From NCBI RefSeq assembly GCF_014107495.1, contig NZ_CP041969.1:6125501-6189500 (forward strand): a stretch of DNA of 64,000 nucleotides. The letters are read 5' to 3'. Under the pieces are notes generated by a model, which saw only the letters and a program-made list of their open reading frames with translations, had not been told where the DNA came from and did no database searches. The DNA is from Cohnella cholangitidis. Its GTDB lineage: Bacteria; Bacillota; Bacilli; Paenibacillales; Paenibacillaceae. A program made the translations under genes and the position numbers. This document shows, one piece after another, positions 17,649 through 25,741 of the stretch. Numbering within the stretch: position 1 is the stretch's first letter; each line of letters begins with the position of its first letter.

Positions 17649-18473
17649 ATGATTTCACTTCTTAATCAGAATAAGGAATACTCCGTGCCGGAAGCGCTCT
17701 TGTTCGACCTGGATGGTACCTTATACCGAGGCAACGAACGGATTGCGGGGGCGGATCGGCTAATCGCGTCCATGCAGAGCAGAGGGTTGCCCTGTCTGTT
17801 CGTGACCAACAATTCAACCCGCACGCGCGAAGAGGTAGCGGAACATCTCGAGCACATGGGAATTCCGGCGGAAGATGAAGCGATCGTCACGTCGGCCATT
17901 GCCGCCGCGTATTACGTTAAGATGCAACATCCCGGTGCCGATACATACGTTATAGGGGAAAGAGGTTTGCGCGTCGCGCTGACGGATGCCGGATTGCGTG
18001 TACTGGATGAACGCGAACCAGGCAAACGCGCTGAAATCGTCGTTCAAGGATTGGATCGAAAGGTCACGTACGATCAGATCACGGTTGCCGTGAAACATCT
18101 GCTGAATGGAGCCGTTTACGTGCAGACGAATCCGGACCGTCTGCTGCCGGTCGACGGAGGATTTCTTCCCGGAGCGGGAAGCCTAGGAGCGATGCTTCAA
18201 ACGGCATCGGGCGTGGAGCCGATCGTCATCGGCAAGCCGTCGACGATTCTTATGGATTATTCGTTGAAAATATCCGGTACGGCCCCGGACAAGTCATGGG
18301 TGATCGGGGACAATCCGTATACGGATCTGGCAGCGGCTCGCAATGCCGGCTGTCCTTCGATTCTGGTGTTGACGGGGTTGTGTACGGCCGACAATTGGCG
18401 GGAGCATTGCGCGGCGGCCGAGGTGTCCCCCGATGCGGTGTGCGAAGTCCGGACCAATTGGAACAGTTGTTGA
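17649..18473 (+). CDS. HAD-IIA phosphatase, YutF/NagD type (3' end probably frameshifted)
   Basis: Sugar- or nucleotide-phosphatase of HAD subfamily IIA with motif I DLDGT (D20, D22), the TNNST motif II, an alpha/beta C2 cap in the middle, GKPS with the catalytic lysine, and GDNPYTDLAAA as motif IV. The frame ends EVRTNWNSC, which is not a family-like tail. Reading one base later from about 18445 gives SPDQLEQLLNELLQAKG and a stop at 18499, a much better C-terminal helix. One missing base near 18441-18450 is therefore likely. It begins 8 bp after mrfB in the same operon. Confidence 0.88.
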   Translation: MISLLNQNKEYSVPEALLFDLDGTLYRGNERIAGADRLIASMQSRGLPCLFVTNNSTRTREEVAEHLEHMGIPAEDEAIVTSAIAAAYYVKMQHPGADTYVIGERGLRVALTDAGLRVLDEREPGKRAEIVVQGLDRKVTYDQITVAVKHLLNGAVYVQTNPDRLLPVDGGFLPGAGSLGAMLQTASGVEPIVIGKPSTILMDYSLKISGTAPDKSWVIGDNPYTDLAAARNAGCPSILVLTGLCTADNWREHCAAAEVSPDAVCEVRTNWNSC

Positions 18474-18553
18474 ACGAATTATTGCAAGCGAAGGGTTAAA
18501 CTTTCGCGACTCCTATTCTTGGTGCGCTTACGAGCAGAAGGGAAGAACATAAA

Positions 18554-19372
18554 ATGCCGGAATTACCGGAAATGGAACATTATCGCTCTCAACTATCGGA
18601 GCTTCTATGCGGACAGAAAATTACTGGCGTTACCGTCAATCGTGAGGCTACGATTAATGAATCGATCGAAAATTTCACAGCGGGCCTAACGGACCGCAGC
18701 ATTCTCTTCGTAGAGCGCAAAGGCAAGCATTTACTCTTCCATCTGGATGACGGACGTCGTTTGCACCTTCATCTTATGCTCGGAGGATGGCTAGCGTTTG
18801 GCGAACAAGGGCCGAAGAAGGATAGCCACTTTCAGGTCATTTTGACATTCGGCAACGGCTATTCGCTGTATTTCGGCGGCTTGCGTCTTGGTTATCTCCA
18901 TCGGATTACCGCAAAGGCGGCTATCGAAGAGTTGAAGGAGCTCGGACCCGATCCGTTCGATTCGCGCTTGACGTCGGAAGCGTTCAAGAAGCGATTAGCC
19001 GGGAAAAAAGGGAAGCTGAAGACGACGTTAACCGATCAACGGTTTTTGGCCGGGATCGGCAACTGTTACAGCGACGAGATTTGTTTCGATGCCAAGATTC
19101 ATCCTGCTCTATCGTCTAACGAGTTGGATGAGGCGCAGATTGAACATCTTTATACCTCTATGCGCAAAGTACTTACGGAGGCTAAAGAAGCTGGAGGTTA
19201 CATGGAACATCCGCTCACGACAAGCGATACGGTGACCGGCGGCTACAATGCGAAATGCCGGGTATACGACCGTCAAGAGGAGCCTTGCTATGATTGCGGT
19301 ACGGAGATTAAGCTGGAAACGTTAACCGGCCGCAAAATGTTTTACTGTCCCGTATGTCAACCACGGTCCTAA
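18554..19372 (+). CDS. Fpg/Nei family DNA glycosylase-AP lyase
   Basis: Base-excision repair enzyme for oxidised bases. The mature N-terminus PELPEME supplies the catalytic proline P2 and glutamate E3; the lysine of the conserved ERKGKHLLF segment, the H2TH region (TDQRFLAGIGNCYSDEI) and a C-terminal zinc finger (CYDCG...FYCPVC) are all present. Length (272) is typical. Many Paenibacillaceae carry this gene besides the mutM next to polA, so it may be a second, Nei-like enzyme; I cannot tell which lesions it prefers. It is followed one base later by endonuclease IV, which would process its AP-site products. Confidence 0.92.
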   Translation: MPELPEMEHYRSQLSELLCGQKITGVTVNREATINESIENFTAGLTDRSILFVERKGKHLLFHLDDGRRLHLHLMLGGWLAFGEQGPKKDSHFQVILTFGNGYSLYFGGLRLGYLHRITAKAAIEELKELGPDPFDSRLTSEAFKKRLAGKKGKLKTTLTDQRFLAGIGNCYSDEICFDAKIHPALSSNELDEAQIEHLYTSMRKVLTEAKEAGGYMEHPLTTSDTVTGGYNAKCRVYDRQEEPCYDCGTEIKLETLTGRKMFYCPVCQPRS

Positions 19373-19373
19373 A

Positions 19374-20216
19374 ATGATTAGAGCCGGAAGCCACGTAAGC
19401 ACGAGACAGGGGTATAGAAAAGCGGCCGAATACGCGGTTTCCATCGGAGGAAGCGCGTTTCAGTATTTCCCGAAAAATCCTCGCACGCTAGAGCTTAAGG
19501 CATTCAACAGAACCGATGCCGCGAAATGCGCCGAATGGTGCAGGCTGCACGGGATTTCCTCGATCGCTCACGGGCCATATCCCGTCAACCCGGCTTCGGA
19601 GGGCGAAGCGGCGCGGAGAATGACGCTATGCACGCTTAACGATCTAGACATTGCCGAGGCTTGCGGTTCGATCGGAGTGATCGTTCATTTCGGGCATGGC
19701 AAAGGGAAAGATCCGTTACAAGGCTATCGAAATATCATACAATGGATCAATAGCGTAACCGAGCATTGGCACGGCGAGGCGCTCATCCTGTTGGAAAATC
19801 AAGCTGGAGATCACGGACCGATGGGGACGGCGCCGGAGGAATTGGTGCAAATTCGTTCTCTAGTCCAGCAGCCGGACAAAGTCGGCTTTTGCCTAGACAC
19901 GTGCCATTTGTTCGCCAGCGGGGAATGGAAGCATGGAGAATGGTCGTCGTTCGCGGAACGAGCGAGGCGGATCGGCTTCTGGGATCATGTTCGGGCAGTG
20001 CATTTGAATGATTCCCGTTATCCTTCCGGTTCGCGCAAAGATCGCCACGCCGCAATCGCGGAAGGCTGGATCGGCCGGGAGGGGTTCCTGGACGTGTTCG
20101 CAACGCCGGAGCTATTCGATGTTCCTTTCGTCTTGGAGACGCCCGCAAGCATGGACGGGACGCATCGGGATCAGCTTACGCTCGTGAAGCAATTGTCGGG
20201 GGAGGCGTTCAAATGA
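19374..20216 (+). CDS. nfo: Endonuclease IV (AP endonuclease)
   Basis: Zinc-dependent AP endonuclease with a TIM-barrel fold. Metal-ligand motifs are seen in the usual order: GSHVS, HGPYPVN, VHFGHG, LENQAG, CLDTCHLFASG, HLNDS, DRHAAIAEGWIG and LETPA. The 280-residue length is normal. It lies one base after the glycosylase gene and overlaps the next gene by 4 bp (ATGA), so glycosylase, AP endonuclease and downstream genes are probably translated together. Confidence 0.96.
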   Translation: MIRAGSHVSTRQGYRKAAEYAVSIGGSAFQYFPKNPRTLELKAFNRTDAAKCAEWCRLHGISSIAHGPYPVNPASEGEAARRMTLCTLNDLDIAEACGSIGVIVHFGHGKGKDPLQGYRNIIQWINSVTEHWHGEALILLENQAGDHGPMGTAPEELVQIRSLVQQPDKVGFCLDTCHLFASGEWKHGEWSSFAERARRIGFWDHVRAVHLNDSRYPSGSRKDRHAAIAEGWIGREGFLDVFATPELFDVPFVLETPASMDGTHRDQLTLVKQLSGEAFK

Positions 20217-20560
20217 TTAACGTATATTTAGATGACGTAAGACCTTGCCCGCGGGGGTTCATCGCGGCCCGTTCGGCGGAAGAATGCTTATTGCTTCTGT
20301 CCGTCAGCGACGTCCGTTTCTTATCGCTTGATTTCGAGCTTGGTTACGGCCAACCTAACGGTCTTGAGGTCGTTCGCGGCATTATCGTAAGCGGGAAATA
20401 CCCGAAGGAAATTTTCGTCCATTCCTCGAGCCCCATGGGCAGAGCTCAGATGGTTGCCGAGCTTAGAGCGGCGAACCCGCCAGGCGTTATTATTCATGAC
20501 GGGCCGGTTCCATCAACCCTTCTTGATGCGGTCGCGTCGGGAGATAACGGCGATGCGTGA
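20213..20560 (+). CDS. Cyclic-phosphate-processing receiver-domain (cREC) protein
   Basis: Single-domain 115-residue protein resembling the receiver fold. An acidic pair D7-D8 (YLDDVRPCP) and D40 (LSLDFELG) stand at the positions of the receiver acidic pocket, and VHSSSPMGRAQM follows where the receiver Thr/Ser would be. These features match the cREC family, proposed from genome neighbourhoods to act on cyclic-phosphate-ended nucleic acids. No output domain is attached. Its place inside a repair operon agrees with a nucleic-acid role, but the biochemical activity is inference. Confidence 0.75.
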   Translation: MINVYLDDVRPCPRGFIAARSAEECLLLLSVSDVRFLSLDFELGYGQPNGLEVVRGIIVSGKYPKEIFVHSSSPMGRAQMVAELRAANPPGVIIHDGPVPSTLLDAVASGDNGDA

Positions 20561-20873
20561 ATGGGATGCCGGCGATTGGAAACGCGAGTGGACGTTCACG
20601 CCGACGCCGTTCGCGCTTTTCGTCCATACGCCGTTGTGCGGGACTTGCCTTGCGGCCAAGCGCATACTTGCCGTAGCGGTAGAAATCGTTCCCGAGGTGC
20701 AAGTGATGTCGGCGAACATTAACGTCATGCCGGATTTGGCGCAAACGTTCCAAATCGAGAGCGTGCCGTGTCTGCTGATTAAACGCGATAACGGAACTTG
20801 GATCAAACAATATCGGTTCCCCTCCGTCACGGAGCTTGTGGAACAGTTAAGGAACGAGAGGGATAGATCATGA
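20553..20873 (+). CDS. Thioredoxin-like protein with CGTC motif
   Basis: Small thioredoxin-fold protein (106 residues from ATG 20553). The redox motif CGTC follows FVHTPL, and the cis-proline stands in ESVPCLL. A GGGAG site precedes the ATG, which overlaps the end of the preceding gene by 8 bp. It resembles YtpP-type thioredoxins of Firmicutes. The longer frame opening at 20454 is not likely to be used. A partner is unknown; within this operon it may maintain cysteines of the zinc-containing repair enzymes, which is speculation. Confidence 0.85.
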   Translation: MREWDAGDWKREWTFTPTPFALFVHTPLCGTCLAAKRILAVAVEIVPEVQVMSANINVMPDLAQTFQIESVPCLLIKRDNGTWIKQYRFPSVTELVEQLRNERDRS

Positions 20874-21649
20874 TTCATTTACAAGGTTTAACATTTCGCA
20901 GAGGTGAACGGGAAATTCTTCGCGGAGTCGATCTTACGGTCAATCCCGGAGAGCACTGGACGCTCTTAGGACGCAACGGCTGCGGAAAGTCGACGATTCT
21001 GGAGATGATTACGGGTTATTTGTTTCCGACCTCCGGCAAGATCGATGTGCTAGGCCATCGTTATGGCCAAGTAGACGTGAGGGAAGTTCGCAAGCAAATC
21101 GGATACATAAGCCCTTCCTTGATCGAGAAAATGACGCTGAGGGATCCGTTGTGGGAAATCGTGGCGAGCGGCGCGTTCGCTTATTTGCGGTTTTACGAAG
21201 AAGTAGCGGACGAAGTTCGGGAGCGGGCATACGCGGAGTTGGACAGAGTCGGCTTGCGTTCGCTGGCCGAGCAACCGTTCGGTACCTTATCGCAAGGAGA
21301 GCGGAAGAAAGCGCTGCTAGCGCGTACGATGATGGCTTCTCCTCAATTGCTTATCTTGGACGAGCCTTGCGCGGGATTGGATTTGTACGAACGCGAGAAG
21401 TTTCTTAATGCCTTATCCGAGTTATCGACGAATAAGTTGTCCATGCTATACGTAACCCATCATATCGAAGAGATCATTCCGTTGTTCACTCATGTTGCGT
21501 TGATGGCGCAGGGTCAGCTTGTCGGGACCGGTCTTAAACGCGATGTGCTTACGCCGGAGAAGCTGCGCGAAGCTTACGATTTGCCGATCGAGATTAATTG
21601 GAAGGGCGACCGGCCGTGGATCGAAGTCGGGAAGGTGGCAGGACAATGA
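20870..21649 (+). CDS. ABC transporter ATP-binding protein (YlmA-like)
   Basis: Stand-alone ABC ATPase with Walker A GRNGCGKST, a variant signature LSQGERKK, Walker B LLILDEPCAGLD and the H-loop histidine in VTHHIEE. Such YlmA/ModF-type ATPases usually lack a dedicated permease next to them; none is present here. It starts in an ATGA overlap with the thioredoxin gene and ends in an ATGA overlap with the methyltransferase gene. Substrate is unknown, and a non-transport role is possible. Confidence 0.88.
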   Translation: MIHLQGLTFRRGEREILRGVDLTVNPGEHWTLLGRNGCGKSTILEMITGYLFPTSGKIDVLGHRYGQVDVREVRKQIGYISPSLIEKMTLRDPLWEIVASGAFAYLRFYEEVADEVRERAYAELDRVGLRSLAEQPFGTLSQGERKKALLARTMMASPQLLILDEPCAGLDLYEREKFLNALSELSTNKLSMLYVTHHIEEIIPLFTHVALMAQGQLVGTGLKRDVLTPEKLREAYDLPIEINWKGDRPWIEVGKVAGQ

Positions 21650-22668
21650 TCACATTCGTCGGAACGGCGAATCCCGGATTTTCCCCTTATGCAATGGAAG
21701 AGCTGCGTAGAAGAATCAAGGGCACTAAAGTATCGGGGTTAGCCCCTGGAGAAACGTTCTCCTTTACGAGCGGGGAACACGACACGACACAATTGCTGAC
21801 CGATCTTCGCCGCAAAGAGCCGATTTTCCTTAGGCATATGTTCCCGATTGAGGTTGAGCAAGATGTTTCGGAGAGCTCGGACGATACCGCGCTTAAGTTG
21901 AAAGCCTACGCCGCGACGTTGGGGGAACGCGTCCTAGGCAAGAAGGTCGCGATTCAGGTCCGCAAGGAGCAGGATAGCCCATTCCCTTATACATCCGCCG
22001 AAGGCAGGGATATTATCGCTTCCGTCGTACGCGAGCTCGGCGGGGAAGCCGTAGCGCGCGAATCCGATTGGATCGTATCGGTGTACGCGACGAAGAAGAA
22101 GCTGTATATGGGTTGTTCGCTGCCCAAGGACAACCTGTCGGATTGGCCGGGCGGAGCGGTTCGGTTCCGTAAAGACGAAGGTTTGATCTCGCGGGCGGCA
22201 TTCAAGCTGCTGGAAGCGGAGCGGGCGTTCGATTTGCCGCTCAATCGGTTCTCGAACGCGCTGGATTTGGGCGCAGCCCCCGGAGGATGGACGTCCGTGC
22301 TTCTCGATAGAGGCTTGAAGGTGACCGCGGTGGATCCGGCGGAGATGGATCCCTCGTTGGAACTGCATCCGAATTTGCGCCATATGCGGCGCAACGCCGC
22401 CGACGTATCCTTCGCGCCGGGAAGCTTCGATCTACTCGTATGCGACATGAGCTGGGATCCGTATCACACTTGCCGCATCGTTTCGGAACTTGCTCACGTG
22501 CTGTCGGCCGGGGCTTCGGGAATCATTACGTTGAAGCTGATGTATCGCAAACCGTTCCAGAGCATTCAGGATCTCATGGAGGATTACAGCCATGAATTCG
22601 ATATTCGCAAAGTAAAACAGTTGTTTCACAATCGGGAAGAAGTTACAATGTGGGTGAAGAGAAAATAA
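21646..22668 (+). CDS. FtsJ/RlmM-like SAM-dependent methyltransferase
   Basis: Rossmann-fold methyltransferase with motif I DLGAAPGGWTSVL and the K-D-K-E tetrad of 2'-O-ribose methyltransferases: K in ISRAAFKLLE, D in VCDMSWDP, K in ITLKLMYRK and E in REEVTMW. The N-terminal 150 residues could be a THUMP-like RNA-binding region as in RlmM (23S rRNA C2498 2'-O-methyltransferase). A 2'-O-methylation activity on RNA is inferred; the exact target is not known for Firmicute members. It is the last gene of the repair operon. Confidence 0.85.
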   Translation: MITFVGTANPGFSPYAMEELRRRIKGTKVSGLAPGETFSFTSGEHDTTQLLTDLRRKEPIFLRHMFPIEVEQDVSESSDDTALKLKAYAATLGERVLGKKVAIQVRKEQDSPFPYTSAEGRDIIASVVRELGGEAVARESDWIVSVYATKKKLYMGCSLPKDNLSDWPGGAVRFRKDEGLISRAAFKLLEAERAFDLPLNRFSNALDLGAAPGGWTSVLLDRGLKVTAVDPAEMDPSLELHPNLRHMRRNAADVSFAPGSFDLLVCDMSWDPYHTCRIVSELAHVLSAGASGIITLKLMYRKPFQSIQDLMEDYSHEFDIRKVKQLFHNREEVTMWVKRK

Positions 22669-22690
22669 ATCACCGTATCGGGAAAGCATC

Positions 22691-22748
22691 CCGCATCCGG
22701 GCGAAGTCTTGCTAACGCAAGGTTTCGCTCCGTGGTGCGGTTTTTTTT
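22691..22748 (+). terminator. Terminator of the mrfA-to-methyltransferase operon
   Basis: Nested stems CCGCA/TGCGG, GCGAA/TTCGC and CTTGC/GCAAG close on a TAAC loop, and eight T residues follow. Confidence 0.88.
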
Positions 22749-22769
22749 ATTCCGTCATTGAAGAGGGGG

Positions 22770-24410
22770 ATGCCAGATGCAGGAACAGATACAGCAACGG
22801 TGCCAAGATGGTCTTATGCTCACGTCGGGCAACTTTACGGAGAGCGGTACCGGATTTTGACGCCGATCGGCAAAGGAGGGATGGGGCGCGTTTATTTAGC
22901 GGAGGACATTCGGCTCGGCTGTAAGCAGAGAGCGTTAAAGCTTACTCGTCCGTTGCCGGACGAGAGGAGAAGCTTCTTGCCGGAAGCGCAACTGCTGAGC
23001 GAATTAGACCATCCGCACCTCCCGGCGATCGTGGATTATTATCCTCCCGATCCGGAAGGGGTTGCTTGCATCGTCATGGATTATATTGCGGGAGATACGC
23101 TAGCGGAAAGATTGGAACGTTACGGGTATCATCTCCCGTTTAGCTTCGTTCTTGGAGTATTGATCGAATTATGCGAAGTTTTGGTTTATTTGCATGCGCA
23201 GACGCCGTCCATCGTGTTTCGCGATTTGAAGCCGGCGAACGTCTTATTGGATCGGCACAATAAAGCGATGTTAGTCGACTTCGGCATTGCTCGCCGTTAC
23301 CGGGACGACGTGCATAAAGATACGCTGCAGCTCGGTACGCCCGGTTTTGCGGCACCCGAGCAGCTGCGGGGCGAGCAGTCCGACGGACGAACCGATTTGT
23401 ACGGAATAGGAGCAATAGCTTATTTTCTGTTAACCGGAGGACAATTCGCCATCCGTCATCGAGGAGAGATGAAGCGGGTGCTCCAACAAGACGTTCCGGC
23501 TCAGTTTGCCTCTTTGTTGGAACGTTTGCTGGATAGCCAGCCGGACAACCGTCCTCAATCGGCGAAGGAACTATTAGGTGAACTCGTGTACATCCGGGAG
23601 CCAGCCGATGACGTCGGCATGTCGCAACGTCGACAGTTACATAGCTATGTTCACGATCCTTACGACCCGCGCGAGTACGGGAGCAAGGAGCAAACCGTCG
23701 TCATCGGCATGGCATCGGCATATCCGGGAGCAGGAGGAACCTTCTCTTCGCTCGCACTCTCTTCCTCACTGGCCAGAAGCGGAATCTCGCATGCTTTAGT
23801 GGAATGCCCGGGAAGCGATGCCGAGCTCTACGCGCTCCTTAACGGAACGAGAAGAATGCCCAAGGGAGCGGTATATGCGCAGGCGAACGGTCAACAAGCC
23901 GCCGCTCCGGCTTGGCGTGACGGATATGCGGCTTATTATCCATTGGAGCCAAATGAAGCCGGTACTCAACCGCCGGAATTTGCTTTTGCAAGCTGGCTTC
24001 GCAGATTAGGGGCGCCTATCGTCGTGCTTGACCTCTCGAGCAGGTGGGAACAACCTGCCATTAAGGAGTGGATGATGAGATCGGTGGATCAGCTGGCGAT
24101 TATCGCCGATTGTTATCCGATGAAATGGTCGAGACGTCGGCAGCAATCCTGCATGGAAATTTTGAAGCTTGCTAACCAACGCAACATTCGAAGCTTCTGG
24201 ATAGCCAACCGCGACCAACCGTTCCCCGACAGAAAACAGTGGCTTTCCTTGTTTCCCGATAAACCGGAAATCTATTTACCCGATTTGGCGGGGCCCGCCA
24301 TGCTGAATTCGTTATGGCACGGCGAGGGATTGTTTTCTAATCATCCTGCTATGCAGAAGGCGGAGCGGGCATTTAACCATTGGATAGTCAGCATCACTAA
24401 GCGCAGATAA
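22770..24410 (+). CDS. Ser/Thr protein kinase fused to a degenerate MinD/ParA-like domain (5' end doubtful)
   Basis: The N-terminal half is a Hanks-type kinase: glycine loop GKGGMGRVY, lysine in RALKLTR, catalytic loop FRDLKPANVLL (Phe in place of His), metal motif DFGIAR and APEQL. The C-terminal half resembles a MinD/ParA P-loop domain, but the loop reads AYPGAGGTFSS, lacking the Walker A lysines, so nucleotide binding is doubtful. No transmembrane helix or PASTA repeats are seen. ATG 22770 abuts the AAGAGGGGG site; the well-spaced ATG is 22777, in another frame, which would join the kinase frame if one G were added at 22827-22829. Substrate unknown. Confidence 0.85.
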   Translation: MPDAGTDTATVPRWSYAHVGQLYGERYRILTPIGKGGMGRVYLAEDIRLGCKQRALKLTRPLPDERRSFLPEAQLLSELDHPHLPAIVDYYPPDPEGVACIVMDYIAGDTLAERLERYGYHLPFSFVLGVLIELCEVLVYLHAQTPSIVFRDLKPANVLLDRHNKAMLVDFGIARRYRDDVHKDTLQLGTPGFAAPEQLRGEQSDGRTDLYGIGAIAYFLLTGGQFAIRHRGEMKRVLQQDVPAQFASLLERLLDSQPDNRPQSAKELLGELVYIREPADDVGMSQRRQLHSYVHDPYDPREYGSKEQTVVIGMASAYPGAGGTFSSLALSSSLARSGISHALVECPGSDAELYALLNGTRRMPKGAVYAQANGQQAAAPAWRDGYAAYYPLEPNEAGTQPPEFAFASWLRRLGAPIVVLDLSSRWEQPAIKEWMMRSVDQLAIIADCYPMKWSRRRQQSCMEILKLANQRNIRSFWIANRDQPFPDRKQWLSLFPDKPEIYLPDLAGPAMLNSLWHGEGLFSNHPAMQKAERAFNHWIVSITKRR

Positions 24411-24519
24411 GGGAATCGGAGTTGTTCCGGCAGCTCCGTTGTTCGACGGATTTTCCAAGCCTTTGACAGGCATGTTACAATAAAGATGGGAGAAAGCGTT
24501 TAATAGGGGAGAAATCAGC

Positions 24520-25701
24520 ATGTCGGGCAACCGCTGGCGGAGGCTGGAAGTAGGATTAACGGCATTAAAGCTCGGAGTGTCCTCGTTCGGCGGACCGATT
24601 GCCCATATCGGATATTTTCGCCAGGAGTATGTCGTCCGCAAGAAATGGTTGTCCGAGCAGTCGTTTGGGGATTTGGCGGCACTGTGTCAGTTTCTGCCCG
24701 GGCCTGCCAGCAGTCAATTAGGAATCGCGATCGGCATTCAACGTGCCGGGCTTCTTGGCGGAATGTTCGCTTGGCTTGGTTTTACGCTTCCATCCGCATT
24801 GCTTCTCATTGCTTTTGCCTATGGACTACAGTGGGGAGGCATCGTGGATTCCGGCTGGTTAACGGGTTTGCAGTTGGCTGCCGTAGCCGTGGTCGCGCAA
24901 GCGGTCTGGAGCATGGCGCACGTCCATGCGCCCGACAAACCGAGAATCGCGATTGCTGCACTCTCGTCATGCTGTGCGATACTTATTCCCGGCACCGCGG
25001 GTCAGATTGTTCCTATCGTAGCAAGCGGAGTTGCCGGTGCATTTTTACTGAAGCCTCAAGCCGTCGGCTCGTCAAACGAACAGCATCCAAATGTGAAAGC
25101 TGCTACAGCGATAATTTTTCTAGCAGGATTCTTCATTCTGCTTATTCTTCTTCCGATCCTATCCGCGATGAATCATGATCCGTTATGGCAGCTAGCGGAC
25201 ATCGGGTATCGGGCAGGGGCCCTGGTGTTCGGCGGAGGGCATGTCGTTTTGCCGATGCTGGAACATCACGTTATAGCTATGGGAATCGTGAACGAACAAC
25301 AGTTTATGGCCGGTTACGGAGCCGCTCAGGCTGTTCCCGGACCTTTGTTTACTTTCGCTGCTTACTTGGGCGCCGTCTCTTCCAGCGGTATAGAAGGATT
25401 GATTAGGGCAACAGTGATGTTGATGTTTATTTTTCTTCCTTCCTATCTGTTAGTTGCCGGCGTGTTGCCTTTCTGGTCGCGATTGCGGAATCGCACGCGG
25501 ATTAGAGCGGCTTTGAACGGAGTTAACGCATCCGTAGTCGGAATATTGTTTGCCGCGCTTTATGATCCTGTTTGGACTAGCTCGGTTAACGATAAATTGG
25601 ATTTTATCTTTGTCGTTATCGGATTTGTATTGCTCGTCGTCTGGAAATGCCCGCCTTGGTTGTTAGTGTTTTTGGCGGCGGCGTCAGGATGGCTGCTATA
25701 G
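24520..25701 (+). CDS. chrA: Chromate transporter ChrA, long form
   Basis: Inner-membrane transporter of the CHR family with two homologous halves. The first half starts with SSFGGPIAHIGYF and the second with LVFGGGHVVLPMLEHHV; both contain the PGP-type motif (LPGPASSQLG and AVPGPLFTFA). About ten to twelve hydrophobic segments cover the 393 residues. Family members export chromate, but many chromosomal copies have unknown anions as substrates. It stands as a single gene with GGGGAG before the ATG. Confidence 0.93.
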   Translation: MSGNRWRRLEVGLTALKLGVSSFGGPIAHIGYFRQEYVVRKKWLSEQSFGDLAALCQFLPGPASSQLGIAIGIQRAGLLGGMFAWLGFTLPSALLLIAFAYGLQWGGIVDSGWLTGLQLAAVAVVAQAVWSMAHVHAPDKPRIAIAALSSCCAILIPGTAGQIVPIVASGVAGAFLLKPQAVGSSNEQHPNVKAATAIIFLAGFFILLILLPILSAMNHDPLWQLADIGYRAGALVFGGGHVVLPMLEHHVIAMGIVNEQQFMAGYGAAQAVPGPLFTFAAYLGAVSSSGIEGLIRATVMLMFIFLPSYLLVAGVLPFWSRLRNRTRIRAALNGVNASVVGILFAALYDPVWTSSVNDKLDFIFVVIGFVLLVVWKCPPWLLVFLAAASGWLL

Positions 25702-25741
25702 CGGCTAATGGGCTTGTACTTATTATCGTGGGGTGACTGAA

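Noticed and set aside
24460-24482. Promoter TTGACA/TACAAT before chrA
   Set aside because: The two elements are only about seven bases apart, so they cannot form one sigma-A promoter.
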